NCBI GenBank assembly: GCA_020859645.1
Contig: JAJBVU010000117.1
Span: 1 to 6,086, forward strand
Direction: 5' to 3'
Source: Eubacterium sp.
GTDB lineage: Bacteria > Bacillota > Clostridia > Lachnospirales > CAG-274
DNA length: 6,086 bases
Shown here in pieces: positions 6,082-6,086 of the stretch. The translations under genes were made by a program, and so were the position numbers. A model generated the notes under the pieces. The model worked only from the letters and a program-made list of their open reading frames with translations, made no database searches and was not told the DNA's origin. Every line of letters begins with the position of its first letter. The first letter of the stretch is position 1.

Positions 6082-6086
6082 ACATT

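Overview
The window looks like a chromosomal stretch from a low- to moderate-GC Gram-positive bacterium of the class Clostridia, plausibly a Ruminococcaceae/Oscillospiraceae-like gut anaerobe. This rests on strong AAAGGAG-type ribosome binding sites, a Clostridia-style lipoprotein, a secreted 5'-nucleotidase carrying a copper-amine-oxidase-N-like tail, and a Ser/Thr kinase type I associate with this group. The taxonomic placement is an inference. I see no mobile element, RNA gene or CRISPR array.

Layout: (1) 1-121 is a leader with possible promoters and an RBS. (2) 122-1021 (+) encodes an acidic, tyrosine-rich lipoprotein of unknown function. (3) 1038-1075 is a strong hairpin with A-tract and T-tract flanks, placed to end transcription from both sides. 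(4) 1101-2948 (-) encodes a secreted 5'-nucleotidase/UshA-type metallophosphoesterase. (5) 2972-5239 (-) encodes a membrane Ser/Thr protein kinase. (6) 5264-6052 (-) encodes a PP2C-type protein phosphatase, whose leader reaches the window edge. There is no gene-free stretch longer than about 120 bases.

The three minus-strand genes are read in the order phosphatase, kinase, nucleotidase. The gaps are 24 and 23 bases, and the kinase and nucleotidase each have their own RBS, so they are almost certainly one operon that continues or begins beyond the right edge. The kinase has a cytoplasmic catalytic domain, a linker containing repeated Thr-Val-Leu-like motifs, one membrane helix, and an outer part built of 37-residue helical repeats plus a beta-rich end domain. 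It is therefore not an ordinary PASTA-type PrkC. A reasonable model is a transmembrane sensor kinase, a cytoplasmic phosphatase that reverses its phosphorylation, and a secreted nucleotide-hydrolysing enzyme made from the same transcript. The functional link to the nucleotidase is inferred from gene order alone.

The points most worth a second look are the non-PASTA ectodomain, the phospho-acceptor-like linker, and the phosphatase start. The phosphatase begins at an unsupported GTG, and one base fewer in a TTT run would give a natural ATG start. In the nucleotidase, a lysine replaces the usual substrate-binding arginine.
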